From Eutypella sp. D-1 (Eukaryota; Ascomycota; Sordariomycetes; Xylariales; Diatrypaceae), in the NCBI GenBank assembly GCA_023313575.1, contig JAJTTP010000006.1, positions 248,001-312,000 of the forward strand: a stretch of DNA of 64,000 nucleotides. Direction: 5' to 3'. Shown piece after piece: positions 45,365-56,364 of this stretch. The notes beneath the pieces were generated by a model that was not told the DNA's origin, did not search any database, and saw nothing but the letters and a program-made list of their open reading frames with translations. The first letter of the stretch is position 1. Each line of letters begins with the position of its first letter. The position numbers and the translations under genes were made by a program.

Positions 45365-46408
45365 AGATGGAACCCGACCGACCGATTGAATTTTGCCTTG
45401 TTATCAGTATTTTTGCCTTTTTCCCTTTTTCGACAGCAAGAGACGGCGAGAGATGCACGCTTTTGGGGATTACTGGACAGCAAGACGCCACCACCGCACG
45501 GAGGGTCTTTCGGAAACTTGATGGCTCATTTGCCCGACAATTTGCACCTGGTCATTTACGCCCATCCAATGTGGAAAGATATGGGCCCAGATATTGAGTT
45601 TATGTCGCATACGATGTTCGAAGGATCTCTAACAACACAACTTGCGTTACGAGCGCCAATTTATCCGTGCCGAGGTCCGCCAATCCCACATCCACGTCAA
45701 CAAGATGATACATCCGTTGATCTCATCGGGGCTCCGACTGGGCAGTGGGAGGATAGAGAGGGAAGAGAGACGAGTGGAGGTGTGTGACAGGAATAGCATC
45801 AGGCACGAATGAATTTTGGGATTTGGGGGGGACGAATTTCGGATATACCACACAGGACACATGAGAACGTATTTATAGGATATAGGCCATGCATGAAGAT
45901 GACTGGCGAACCTACCTGACGGTTCAGCGTAGCCAGGTCAGAAGACATGACGTCTGCATACATACTACATACACACACACATATATATACCCCTTTACGA
46001 CTGGCTATCACTACTTCATGTGTTAGAACGATATGCGAACGGGAGTTTGAAATTCAACTTTTGTGGAATCTACTAGTAACAGCGTGAACAACAAGGTTTC
46101 GACGGTGAGTCGGGGTAGCATGGACAGTGCCTGATGAGTTCTCGATAATCACTTGAGTAAACAAATCGCATCAGATATGGCCCGACAACACAGCTTCTGC
46201 GTTTTATTAGTATCAAATGCTCAAACACCTAAACGCCGTAGGATTTGATGTCTGGGGAAACCCAATCAATGCACAAGCGTGATGTAATGTATACAAGCGC
46301 ACCCATGCAAACACAACTACCCTAAGCATACGTGGCCACGTAGCACGTAGCTCTCAACAAAGGCGCTCAGCCTTCTATTCCAAGCAAAACCCCTCCCCTT
46401 TCCTCCCT
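45365..46408. other. Convergent region between the 44692 gene and SEC72
   Basis: 1 kb holding two 3' ends. A plus-strand ORF (45386-45787) overlaps the presumed 3' UTR but lacks recognisable content. No RNA gene is seen. Confidence 0.55.
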
Positions 46409-47029
46409 TTATGTCTCCTTCTCCTTCTCCTTGTTAGCCTTAGCATTGATCTCTTTAGCCAGAGCGGCGAGCTCGCCCTCCTGGCCCTCGAGTTCGAGGC
46501 CCTTAGCGACCCACTCGCGAGCTTCATCGAGGCGGCCCATCTCAAGAAGGCACTTTCCGCGGCGCCACCAGGCCTTGCCGTTGGCGACCCTCTTGGCCTC
46601 GACGCTGGCCTCGGCATCGACGGCGGCCTCGGCCCACTGCTGCAGTCCCATGCGGGCCTGGGCACGGTTGGCGTAGAGGGCGGCGACTTCCTCGCGCACG
46701 AGGCCCTGGGGCTCCCATAAGGGCCGGCTGAGCGCCATCTGTAGGCCCAGGGTATACATCTTGACGGCCTCGGCAGGGCGGTTCTTGCGAAATTCCGTAT
46801 TCCCGCTCTCCTTTAGCTTCGTGATATTCGCGCTCCGCTTCGGGTTCACCGGCACCGGCGGCGGCGGCACCCCTGAAGGTGTCTCTAGCGCCAGCAGCGA
46901 CCGGTGTAGGGTGTTCAGCGCCTCCAACTCCGCGGTCAGTGTCCGCGACTTCGACATCGGCGCGCTGATCGACTTCGTCTGTGGGTCGATCTGTAACGGG
47001 AGATGCGTGTATGTATCTAGGTCTGACAT
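46409..47029 (-). CDS. SEC72: Translocation protein Sec72 (TPR subunit of the Sec63 complex)
   Basis: Cytosolic TPR subunit of the Sec62/63 post-translational ER translocation complex, where it receives chaperone-bound precursors. Single exon of 206 residues. The start at 47029 gives MSDLDTYTHLPLQIDPQTKS, the expected N-terminus; an upstream ATG-like codon at 47095 would add a His/Thr-rich segment unlike the family. The N-terminal domain runs to about residue 75. A TPR unit follows: NITKLKESGNTEFRKNRPAEA, then VAALYANRAQARMGLQQWAEA and GKAWWRRGKCLLEMGRLDEA. The tail is rich in Lys/Glu. Length and layout fit fungal Sec72. There are no introns. Together with IRC22 it is one of two ER-translocon-related genes in the window, at distant positions. 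Confidence 0.87.
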   Translation of the reverse strand: MSDLDTYTHLPLQIDPQTKSISAPMSKSRTLTAELEALNTLHRSLLALETPSGVPPPPVPVNPKRSANITKLKESGNTEFRKNRPAEAVKMYTLGLQMALSRPLWEPQGLVREEVAALYANRAQARMGLQQWAEAAVDAEASVEAKRVANGKAWWRRGKCLLEMGRLDEAREWVAKGLELEGQEGELAALAKEINAKANKEKEKET

Positions 47030-48054
47030 GTTGATGTGCGTGTGTGTGAAGGTAGGTGGGCGGGAGTTCAAGGTCGTCTTGGGTGCTTTGCGCAAGATTG
47101 GTGAATAATGAATAATATCGTCGAGTTATCTCGCTGAGATGGTTCAGCGAATTCCCTCCTTTAACGTGTATGGGCTTCTTCCTTGCCGTTTCCTATTGTG
47201 ATCCAAAATTTAGGTATGTTCGTATGATATTCTGTGGACCAATGAGAGCGTAACGTTCTCTCTTTACAGTCGATACCTGAACAGTGTGATGGTGATGATG
47301 TTGTTGTTGTTTAGATGTAAATAACTACCTTAGGTAGCCAGCCAGTATAAAAGTACAGGTATCGATAAGCGCTGTAAGCCAAAAATCGATTTAAAGAGAT
47401 CTGGCAGCTTCCCCAGGGACCAGTACTAGCGGGCGGATTGCCCAGGTGGCGGGTCTCCAAAACACAGTATTTACACAGTATGTCTGCAGCTTCTCGCCTT
47501 AGTTTATGGGATCCCTCTGTACTGTATACACATTTGGTAGCACTGTGTTGGTAAGTGCTGAAATGCTCCCAACTACCTACCTAAGCTGCTAGGTTGGTGG
47601 TGGGTCATAACCTTAGCTCACATGTACTTACCTCATGTCTACGGCTTACACAATATCGAAGCTTCAACAGAGACAATGTCGACGGACAGATCCTATTTAG
47701 TTCATGCAATTTTGATATTGTATTGTTTATGCGTCAGAAATTCGTCGTAAATCAAGGATTACCTCCAGCCCTCTCCATACCTCAGTACTTAACTAGACCT
47801 GTCTAATGACACTCCATAGAATCGGACAGAAGAGAAGAATGAATGCACTTGCTGATTCCTCCACTTACATGATTGCCCCTGAATCTGGCCAGGCCAAACA
47901 TGGTATTGAATAGAATCCTACAATGACGCCAAATCCGAGCAAACTCATAATACTACCGATGGCCACAATAAGGACGCTTTCACCCCCTCATATCTTCTTA
48001 GCTAGAATGAAACTTTGCCGTTGATAGATTACTACTAATATCTGGACCACAGTT
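47030..48054. other. SEC72 upstream region
   Basis: 1 kb upstream of SEC72 with AT-rich, gene-free sequence. It contains the SEC72 promoter at its left end. The short ORFs are not protein-like. Confidence 0.55.
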
Positions 48055-48708
48055 ATGGACTCTATCGCCAACAATACAGGTAAAGAGACAGCGCATCGTG
48101 AGTTTGAAGGTTTTCTTTTACCTGCCTACCTAGGACGACAAAAGCGACGGAATACGCCAGCATATACCAGTTCATCTCAACGAGACGTAACATTTCTACG
48201 GCTCGGAGTGTGGACTACGGTACCGACCTACGGCGGGGGATCTCGCATCCAGGGCGCCGGCCACTTTTCCGTCGGTAACTCATACAACCAAGATAATTTG
48301 ACGGCGAGTCCGTGTACCACAAGAACCATGCCGGATTCCGAAAACACGGCCCAAGGACAAGCTGGTAACAGCAGCCTGCCGACCACGTCGCACGCACAGG
48401 GTCATGTTTACATCTACACGCAGCTGTTCTGCGGGTATTGCGGGCGCTATGTAACGGACCTGGGTGGCTTAGTGACGCCCGCGTTCGCGGCCGAAGTGGC
48501 GGGTGGCAGTCGCTGCGGCCCCGGTCCGGATATCCACCGCCGGTACCCGGAGTTTTTCACGCAGCGGCTCCGGGCTGGCGTCGAGCCGGAAAGTGGCCGG
48601 CACGGAATGAGTGGGGCCGCGAGCTCCTTCGCGACCCTGGGTCTAAGGATGCAGCCGGACCCCCGACTGCCTAGGCTGTTCCTGCAGCCTTGGTTTTGCT
48701 TTCATTAA
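48055..48708 (+). CDS. Possible hypothetical protein in a GC-rich island
   Basis: A single open frame of 217 codons lies in a GC-richer patch (about 48.18-48.70 kb) inside a gene-poor, AT-rich region. The second half is the more protein-like part and contains FCGYCGRYVTDLGG and a run of acidic, glycine and proline residues. An internal ATG at 48328 would give 126 residues limited to the GC-rich part. No family, signal peptide or splice sites are recognised. It may be a real lineage-specific gene, a remnant, or a chance ORF. Confidence 0.3.
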   Translation: MDSIANNTGKETAHREFEGFLLPAYLGRQKRRNTPAYTSSSQRDVTFLRLGVWTTVPTYGGGSRIQGAGHFSVGNSYNQDNLTASPCTTRTMPDSENTAQGQAGNSSLPTTSHAQGHVYIYTQLFCGYCGRYVTDLGGLVTPAFAAEVAGGSRCGPGPDIHRRYPEFFTQRLRAGVEPESGRHGMSGAASSFATLGLRMQPDPRLPRLFLQPWFCFH

Positions 48709-50187
48709 TATGAAATAGATCTAATTTATTAATTTTCCCGTCTTGGTATTTTCCTCACAATATGGTTTCGTCCACGTGGTAGCCTGTCCAATTAAATAAC
48801 AGGACTAGTAGGATACTGCATCAACGGTTAATGTATATCGTTTGCCCAATCCTTAATCGGCTGTCGAAGCACGACTTTCCAAGAGTATTAAATGCTATCT
48901 ACTATATCAACCTGTTTATTCTTTACTTATCTCAAACTCCCTTCTCCGTAATATTGATCATTCGTTCGTGACACTACTGCCAGGACCCATCGTATCAATG
49001 ATTGTTGTATGACTTTACCTTCAGGCGTCATTAGACAAGGTCGCTTCCCTAATCACTTCTCTTTTCGCCGTTATTCTATCTATGGCTCATTTACCCTAAC
49101 GTCAGTCAAAATCGTGATTGGTCGATCCTTCTTTTGCCATCCGAAAGGAAAATGACGTTACAGCGATGTTTGTGTTATGAAAGGATCACCGGCAAGGAAC
49201 CTGTAGGGCTAGCCGTGACGCTGAACTGCCTACAGTTTCCACGACCCGGGCTATTGGGGCAGAGGCAGATCAGCCACCTCCGGGACATCCTAAGTTTGTC
49301 AGGGGACCCCTAGATTATGCATTGGTTTCGATGAATCAGATGAGCTCTGTCCCTTATTCGCGAGAATGGTATGAGTTGGTACACTATTGAAACACATCGC
49401 CTTCGGAAATTTGGCTAGAAGGAAAGACCCAGAGGCGGAAATTAAGCTGGAGGCACAGTTCTAACGTAGTTTAGTCCGCGAGTTGGGTAATGTCGAAGTG
49501 ATGGGGTCAGTTCCAATCTTCAACTCTTTAAAGGCTATTTCAAACACCATGCGATTGTTGGACTAAAAGCTGTATTTTACCCTACGACGGCAGCATCCGC
49601 AGCCAAAGTCCCTACCAGGTAGAAGCACTCGTTGCTCTCCAGCAGGCGGCTTAGAGGCACCAATTTCGGCTTCGAACCCATCCCAGCGACATTGTGTCCT
49701 TGAACAACCTCAACCTGTGCCAAAATGACAAGCAGTAAAGTCATTTCTAGTCAAGGCACATCGTCCGTCTGGGGTTTCGTAATCGGGGTTTAAGGTGGTC
49801 GATTCTACTCCCGTTGTGGGCTAATGGGACGCGATGTTCGGCGAGAGGGCCGCAGCAGTGCGAGCATGGAGTCTGAGTATTCGAAGAGCGCTGCTACTTT
49901 CGCAGCCGCGGAGATCGACGACGAGGTGGAATGTGTGTTGCTTTTTTTGGTGCTTTCGTTTTTCAACTCATACGCATTTTTATTGGTTATGGAATAGCCA
50001 GATATGGGTTTCCCGTCGAGTTTATTTGTACTGTAGCGCGATACGGCTCTGAAAGCAGAATGTTCTTCATCTTCGTGTTGTTCCTGGGGTTAGTAGAATC
50101 GCGACTGCCAGTAGAACATAATATATCTTTGAGAAAGATAATTGGTCCCGAAACGAACATGCACTTGTGACATTGCGAATTCATGTA

Positions 50188-50388
50188 TTAATCATCCTTC
50201 CAAACCCTGAAGCAATAGCTGCCATCCTGCTCAAGAGTCCATGGCATATCAAAACAGAAACCTAAATCAAGAGACGATTCGTTACATCCCTTGACTGGGC
50301 TGCAACAACCTCTTAACGCCTTGTGGCCTCGAGAACCCTGGTTATTAGCCATGATGCATCCGAGCACAATGCTTAGAGCAAAACTCAA
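50188..50388 (-). CDS. Possible last exon of a small secreted Cys-rich protein
   Basis: The minus-strand frame reads RLLSFALSIVLGCIMA, a plausible signal peptide, followed by a mature part with GCCSPVKGC and two further Cys, ending FRVWKDD. No in-frame ATG stands before the hydrophobic leader (the frame opens after a stop with only TTG). Either an upstream exon is joined at an AG such as the one in ATCAG, or the ORF is fortuitous. Only tentative. Confidence 0.22.
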   Translation of the reverse strand: MSFALSIVLGCIMANNQGSRGHKALRGCCSPVKGCNESSLDLGFCFDMPWTLEQDGSYCFRVWKDD

Positions 50389-50444
50389 CAGTCGGGATTT
50401 TCTGATTCGTTAAATACCCACCAGCTTAAACAGCACCTGGGCTC

Positions 50445-50461
50445 GGGGGGGGGGGGGGGGG
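50445..50461. repeat. Poly-G tract (17 G)
   Basis: Uninterrupted run of 17 G in gene-poor DNA. Confidence 0.9.
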
Positions 50462-51725
50462 TTGGATGTCGTGAAGTCGTCGTGTTTAAGGCGTGTCATA
50501 GCTAGATAGGACTGATTCGAATCCCTGAACAGGTTCGGGAATCTGTATTGTTGATGGCAGTGGTATCTTGATCTATGCTATTTCCTAGGCTGTGGGGGTT
50601 GGTCGTGTTGATGATATATTCATCACGTAGATACACACGATGTTAGCTGGAGAGTGAAGGATAACGAAGGCCTTGACTGAAGTGATGACTAGGTAAGTAT
50701 TTCGACCTAAATAGACCGAAAAATGCTTGCTAGAGTTGATATAAATTCCACGCCTAATCCCCAGATCTGCAAGCAAGAAAATGGTCTGATACCAAGGGGC
50801 CGAGCACAGAGCGCAGCACAGGGCAGTAGGAGCTAGCTCATGGGAAGCACCTGGGCTTTCGTTGCTCGGAGCGCTCTGTCTGTATAACTTTTTTATTTGT
50901 TTGGTGATCTCCATGCACAAAAAGGAGGGACTGGGGGGGTAAACTAGGGGACGTGTGTCCAATAGAAGTGTCAGTTGATGGCGGTGGTTACATGGTCAGC
51001 ACATTGGTTTCAGCGTATTATTTGCTTAGCATGGTTACATATATCCTTCTGTAATTATGTTTCCGTAAGAGAAATCGCACGACCCTGACTAATTAACTAA
51101 ATAGTTCACCTATATAATAACTTCGAGACGATAGCAAAGCAAACCTTTCGCGTCGATGTCATGTTCCTAAAGCACCCATCCACCGAAGCGGCTCGCGATA
51201 GACTCTGGAGAATAGCGAACCGACTTTCCCGGAAACTCGAACGTTAACGTCGAAATCTCGTCCTCGAAGCGAACTTCTGATATTAAACGAAGACCGAAAC
51301 CATCTGTTATGGAGAACATTGATCACTAAGTAAAGAGGTGGCGTACAAAATGGTTGATATATATCATAAAAGAGCTAGACATATCCGAGTTAGCTAATAA
51401 AGCCAATAACATTGCCTACGATATTTATATACGAACACCTCTGGAACATCGCCCCGCCACTGTACTACACACCATATCATCCCATAGAAACCTAGAAGAG
51501 TACAACCGTTTGATCAAACCAGAGATCCGGGAAGTCAATCTCACCCAGTATTTTGGCGAACCCCTCGTGGTCGTTTTGTATGGCGGTCTTCTCCTAAATA
51601 CGTTTGTATCGGATACTAGTTTATCCACGTGTGTAGATAGAGCCCAGAATAGGCCGGGCTTCAGAAGTCCCACAAAGATAACCGTACAATTGTTACCCCC
51701 ACCATCTTTGATGCACTCCAAGCGT

Positions 51726-51744
51726 GGGGGGGGGGGGGGGGGGG
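51726..51744. repeat. Poly-G tract (19 G)
   Basis: Uninterrupted run of 19 G, the longest in the window. Such tracts are prone to length errors in assembly. Confidence 0.9.
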
Positions 51745-53472
51745 ATGACCATCCATCTCGCGCGTAGTGGCTTCTGCCCAGCTTCACCTCTCCAAAACAT
51801 CTCGCCACTCTACTATGTAGACTCGACGGAGAAGGCTGGGCTGGGCACGCTTGGTGGTGGTAGTGGTGGGGTAGGCAATACCGAAAGCTGCAACTAGATA
51901 GATAGACATTTCCGAAACCCGTCCTCCCACCTCACGCCTCACTTCACGAGGCGGTCGCTCAAAGCATCTGAATCACGAAGTCGCATGAGAAACATACATC
52001 AGGCAGGCAGAAGACAGAGCAACAGTCGGCTAACCTTGCCCGGCTTACCCTCCGCCCACAAAGACCCCGAATTGCAGTCGATGCTTTTCACCCTTTCCTC
52101 TCATGATAGCGCGATGAAAAAGGCCAGGGAAAAAAAAAATCCAGCCTCACTTACAGAAGCCCACGGAGATCTCTTTTTCTTTCGTCCTCTCCCGCCCGTA
52201 CACGTTGAACATTATGTATGTCTTTTCTCCCTTGTCTGTCTATCTGTGTCTATCTGTCTGTCTCAGGGCCAAAATCTTTTTCGCGTTGTACTGCCTGAGC
52301 GCCTCCGGGCAGCTACCCGTCTAGCCCGCCGTTGTTGTTTTTTTCCCTCTTCCCTGGCCTGATGGGGTGGCAAGCTGGGTGCAATACCGTACAGGATCAC
52401 CAGGCCGAGGTGGCTTCGTAACGTCAAGGGGGGAGGGCTAGCTAGCTGGCTGGCTGCATGATGAGTGTCAGGATTTTTATTCTTCTGCTAATCTGTATAC
52501 GATGTATATCATATATTCTAGGTAGGACCTTTCGGTAAGTCAGTCGCGACCTAGCGTACTGATCTCCTTTCCTTTCCCTAATGTTCTTGTCTTCTCTTGC
52601 TTATTCCATCATGGGAGTGCGTAGCGCGAGAAGTAAGAAAAACCGAGGTAGCTAATTAGTCCCTACTGGTTGAGCAAGCATTACGCATCGGGCGGTATCT
52701 CCGTGCATGCTTACATGCGTTAGAGAGAGATGAAGCAGCTGCCCGCCGTCGCAAGGCTCCATGGCCCTGGTTATTTGATATCTCTGCGGCGCGCCTGAGC
52801 TCAGGCCTAGAGCCATCTCTTGGCACACACACACACATATATATATGCATGGAGTAGTAGTTTGCCTTCTAGATATACTCTTTGAGCTGAGACAACGTCT
52901 ACTCCACGCACGATATTCTGAACAAGGAAGTTGTTGCCGCATAACAGTATACTTATCTACCCATCACACATACGTTGATCCAGGTTACCACGGCTCTGGC
53001 CGTCCATCCTCGTGCAGGTTTACATATACACCGAGGGGGGCCGATTGGAAATAGCGTAAAGAATGTCAAGAATTGTTCCTTTCTTTTTTTCTTTCCTTTT
53101 TGATATCTCCCATTTTTTGTGATTCTTCCCTGATCCTAGCCTTTTGGATATCTATTACTTGGTTTACCCGCAGACCGGGGAAGCGGGCTACGCGAGCCGC
53201 TTTAGAAAAGGAACATCCGAGATCTCAAAGCCACCACCAAAAGAGCAGGACGCATCCAGAAGAACCCGGAGTCGACCGACTAGCGGACCAAGTTAATCAA
53301 TACGAAGACCCTCGAACTCCTATCGCATGCCCATGCCTAGTAAACCAGCCCAATCCGTGCATTGCCACCCAATGCCAATTCGACCACCACGCTAGTCCGG
53401 CTCCAGTGCCGTGCCGTCCCTTCTGGTCTAACGCATCGTAATTCCCGAAGGTGGGGGGTTGGGTATATTGTC

Positions 53473-54454
53473 TCAGACCGTGCCGCTGATGCTCAGTTCC
53501 CTTATCTCCTGCAGTACCTGCTCGACGCGGGAGTCGAGGTGTCCCTGGGCATATTGCTCACGAGTGTCGGCATCGAGGTACTGTTGGACCTGGGCCATGC
53601 GGCTGTAGGCCTCGGCGCAGAAGCGCAGCTGGATCTTGACGAGGGCTTCGAAGGAAGGGTCGAGGTAAGGAACACGCAGGTCAATGAGCTGGGGTAGTTC
53701 CGAACACAACTGCTCGTTCAACTGATCGTACGCAGCCTTGGACATTTCCATCTCCTTCTCTGCCCGCGGCAGCTTCGTCACATCCTTATCTGGCTTCTCC
53801 GTCAACTTCTTCACCTTGGCTCGTAGAGCGTCGTAGTCCAAGAGCTTGTGGCCGCGTTTCTTAATGCCTACACACGCACAAGCGCACACACAAACACACT
53901 GTTAGTAACCAAATGCGTCTCTTCCCAAGAATGAGTAGTCAAGCTGATGCGTATTTAGGGGAGAAGACGTACACTCATTTACGTCCGGAAAGTAAGCGCA
54001 GAAGCGGGTGATGGGGTCCAATACAGTTGTCCTGTAAGGACCGTCCAAGGCTTTAATGGTCTCGGTATCGAGGTCTTCTACCGCCTGCTTGTAGCTCCTG
54101 CTGACGCCGTCTTTCGCCCCAGCGTCCCCGTAGAAGGCGTCGATGGTCTCTGCTATTCGCATTTGGGATGCCGTCATTGCTGCGGGATAGAATCAATGAT
54201 CAGCACAGGTCTCTTCAATTGGCACTGAAGTAAAGCATGGTGGACAGCATGGTGGACAATCCCCGCTCACCTCGTAATGAGTCTAGGTATCCCCTGGCCT
54301 CCTTCTGTAATCTGGTCGCGGCAGCCTCCATCGTACGAAAGCGTCGCTCCTCGACCTCATAATCACGATCATTTGTCTTTTCGACATGGCCCGTCTTCAT
54401 CATAACCTGCGTCGTCGCGCGGTTCACGTTCTTCTTGAACCCGGCCCAAGACAT
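53473..54454 (-). CDS. HOB3: BAR-domain protein Rvs161/Hob3 (amphiphysin-like)
   Basis: Membrane-curving BAR protein that works at endocytic sites and in actin organisation, normally paired with an Rvs167-type partner. Three exons (54454-54271, 54179-53973 and 53867-53473) join across 91- and 105-nt introns to 261 residues, the standard length for a BAR-only protein. The N-terminus MSWAGFKKNVNRATTQVMMK is the amphipathic helix. EVEERRFRTMEAAATRLQKE, SLRAMTASQMRIAETIDAFY (across the first junction) and ITRFCAYFPDVNECIKKRGH (across the second) are family blocks. HKLLDYDALRAKVKKL and LPQLIDLRVPYLDPSFEAL follow. The second donor is the GTACGT at 53972, which alone restores NECIKKR. There is no SH3 domain, as expected for Rvs161 rather than Rvs167. 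Confidence 0.93.
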
Positions 54455-54518
54455 TGTGGCGGTGTTCTATTTTGATCTTGGAAAGAAAGGCTGGGCTGGA
54501 TCGCGATCGCAGAGTTTG

Positions 54519-54565
54519 GTATCGTGTATCGTGTATCGTATACGGTTTATCGTGTATCGTATTGG
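54519..54565. repeat. GTATCGT tandem-like repeat upstream of HOB3
   Basis: Five copies or near copies of GTATCGT occur in about 47 bases, 65-110 bases before the HOB3 ATG. Confidence 0.75.
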
Positions 54566-54900
54566 TGTTGTTTACGGATGTAACGAATGAAGACTTGTAA
54601 TTTGGCGTTTGGCTGATAACCTCGGGAAGCAGTAGGTACTTGGTCGTTAATTTTGATTTCGAAGATTACGGATACCAAGTAAGCGTAACTACGTAGTATT
54701 GAATTCGAAGAATGGAAGGCTTGAAGGTAATGGTTGATGCTGGCTAATTGTTGGTAGTGATGATCAGTTACGGTTATGTTGTTGATGATGACGATGTGGT
54801 GGCTAATTGGTTTGGTTTGATTTCGTTTGGGTTGGCTGGCAAGCTGGTTTAGTTATGAGACGGATCAACGGGTTAATTGGTTTACGGAGTACCTACTAGG

Positions 54901-54910
54901 TACCTAGGTA
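54901..54910. promoter_or_regulatory. Palindrome TACCTAGGTA (HOB3/PTH1 region, first copy)
   Basis: Perfect decamer palindrome, directly preceded by a further CTAGG half-site. Shared with 15393 and 55264. Confidence 0.4.
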
Positions 54911-55263
54911 GTTATTAGCCACTGAGCAAGCCTGCCTGGCAAGTTGATGATGTGTTGGTGCAAGTGGTGGTGATAGTAGTGGTGGTGCAGCTGACGTGGG
55001 GCAGTTCCTCTACCTACGTACCAGGCAGTATGTAATTGTAGGTACCTGTTAGTTACCTACAATAAGTAGTGAAAAGAGAAAGAAAGGCCCACGGCCAGCA
55101 GATGTTTTGGTTGGAATGAAGGGACTCGTCTTCAATTGTGGCTGAGCTCCGGGCAATGCAGGTGACTACCTGCAGGTGACAACCCAAAGTGTGCTGGCTA
55201 CGGATACTTCGCACATGCCCTATGCAAAATTACACAGCTACGCTGGTACGCTGGTACGCATAG

Positions 55264-55273
55264 TACCTAGGTA
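55264..55273. promoter_or_regulatory. Palindrome TACCTAGGTA (HOB3/PTH1 region, second copy)
   Basis: Perfect decamer palindrome about 380 bases before the PTH1 start. Confidence 0.4.
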
Positions 55274-55650
55274 TGTTAAGCACTACGTCAGTGTTTTTCC
55301 CCCCCTGCGCCACTTTTTCAGCCCAAGCTACAAGGCAAGGCAAGACTAGGGCTTTTCGGGATTAGTATACCCTCAAAGAAAGGCCCATCCCTGTCACATG
55401 CATGAACATCCCACGATCCATTCAAAGAATTTGCCCAGTTGCACTAATAAAAAGTCAGTGACAACCTACCTGCAACTCCAGTAACCTACCTATGTACTAA
55501 GTATCCATAGATTGCTGGTTGATGCGAGGAAGGAGAGAATCTCAACTGAGAAGAAGAAGAAGAATAATAATAATAAGGGGACGGCCTTCCTTCCTCTTTC
55601 TCTCCCGATCTTACTAGGTCAATGTGCCGTCTTCGTGGCATGGGGCCGAG

Positions 55651-56364
55651 ATGAGCAAATTCAACCCCCATTTCCTCGTCATAAGCCTGGGCAACCCCGG
55701 AAAACACTATGAGACCCTGCACTCCGCTGGCCACTTTGCCCTGCAGGCCCTGCAGAAGACCATCACGACCCAGGTCGAGCCGCAGCCGCCTTTTACCATA
55801 GCCCAGCGCATCCCGAAGACCTGCCTGGGATCCGAAGGGACCAAGTACACGCTGCTGCAGAGCTCGTCCTTCATGAACACGAGCGGGCGCTTCGTGGCGG
55901 ACGCGTGGAACAAGACGCTCCAGAAGTACCAGCGCCGGATCGAGGCCGAGCCCGAGGAAGACGCGGAGCCGGGAAGCCGCTTCGATCACTGCCTGGTCGT
56001 CGTGCACGACGACCTCGAGGAAGAGTTCGGCGCCGTTAAGACGAAGAGTTGGATCGCCAGCCACCGCGGCCACAATGGCATCAAGAGCATCAACAACCTC
56101 CTCAAGCTCCGAAAGAACCCGGGCTCGAGGTGGGCGCGCATCTCCGTCGGCATCGACAGGCCCGTGAGTCGCAAATACGACGACGTGTCCAACTACGTCT
56201 TGTCCCCGCTGTCGGAGGAGCAGAAGGAAATCATAGACACCGAGGTCGGGTCCAAGGTCCTGGCCTGCCTCGACAAGCTGGAGGCGGACTGGAGGCGGGA
56301 ATATGATTGGGAGGTCACCAAGAAGAACAAAGAGTGCGGCCAGGACCCTGCCCCAGATGAATGA
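55651..56364 (+). CDS. PTH1: Peptidyl-tRNA hydrolase (bacterial-type Pth1)
   Basis: Releases tRNA from peptidyl-tRNA that drops off ribosomes; in fungi the bacterial-type enzyme is usually mitochondrial. Single exon of 237 residues from the ATG at 55651 (MSKFNPHFLVISLGNPGKHY); the upstream in-frame codon at 55624 is GTG. Catalytic and binding residues expected for the family are all visible: Asn in SLGNPG, His in TLHSAGH, Asn in FMNTSG, Asp in VVVHDDLEEEFGAVKTK and Asn in RGHNGIKS. The segment RWARISVGIDRP and the end VLSPLSEEQKE also match. An insert of about 25 acidic residues lies before the VVVHDDL block, and a Lys/Glu-rich tail follows the core, so it is somewhat longer than bacterial Pth. 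No strong presequence is seen at this start. Confidence 0.93.
   Translation: MSKFNPHFLVISLGNPGKHYETLHSAGHFALQALQKTITTQVEPQPPFTIAQRIPKTCLGSEGTKYTLLQSSSFMNTSGRFVADAWNKTLQKYQRRIEAEPEEDAEPGSRFDHCLVVVHDDLEEEFGAVKTKSWIASHRGHNGIKSINNLLKLRKNPGSRWARISVGIDRPVSRKYDDVSNYVLSPLSEEQKEIIDTEVGSKVLACLDKLEADWRREYDWEVTKKNKECGQDPAPDE

Larger units (their letters stand above)
48709..53472. other. Second gene-poor interval
   Basis: 4.8 kb with no convincing gene. It has two long poly-G tracts (50445-50461 and 51726-51744), a T-rich run near 49941 and many short ORFs. One minus-strand frame at 50190-50388 could be the last exon of a small Cys-rich secreted protein. No transposon ends or ORFs with transposase or reverse transcriptase motifs are seen. 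Confidence 0.55.
54455..55650. promoter_or_regulatory. Divergent promoter region between HOB3 and PTH1
   Basis: 1.2 kb between two divergent start codons. It contains a GTATCGT tandem array near HOB3 (54519-54565), two TACCTAGGTA palindromes (54901 and 55264), and an AGAAGA/AATAAT run just before PTH1 (55549-55577). No gene is seen. Confidence 0.65.

Noticed and set aside
50510..50545. Short inverted repeat GATTCGAATC ... GAATC resembling a T-arm
   Set aside because: No A-box or stem context; chance palindrome.
51354..51767. 137-codon plus-strand ORF ending in a Gly run
   Set aside because: The end is created by a poly-G tract, and the rest has no coding features.
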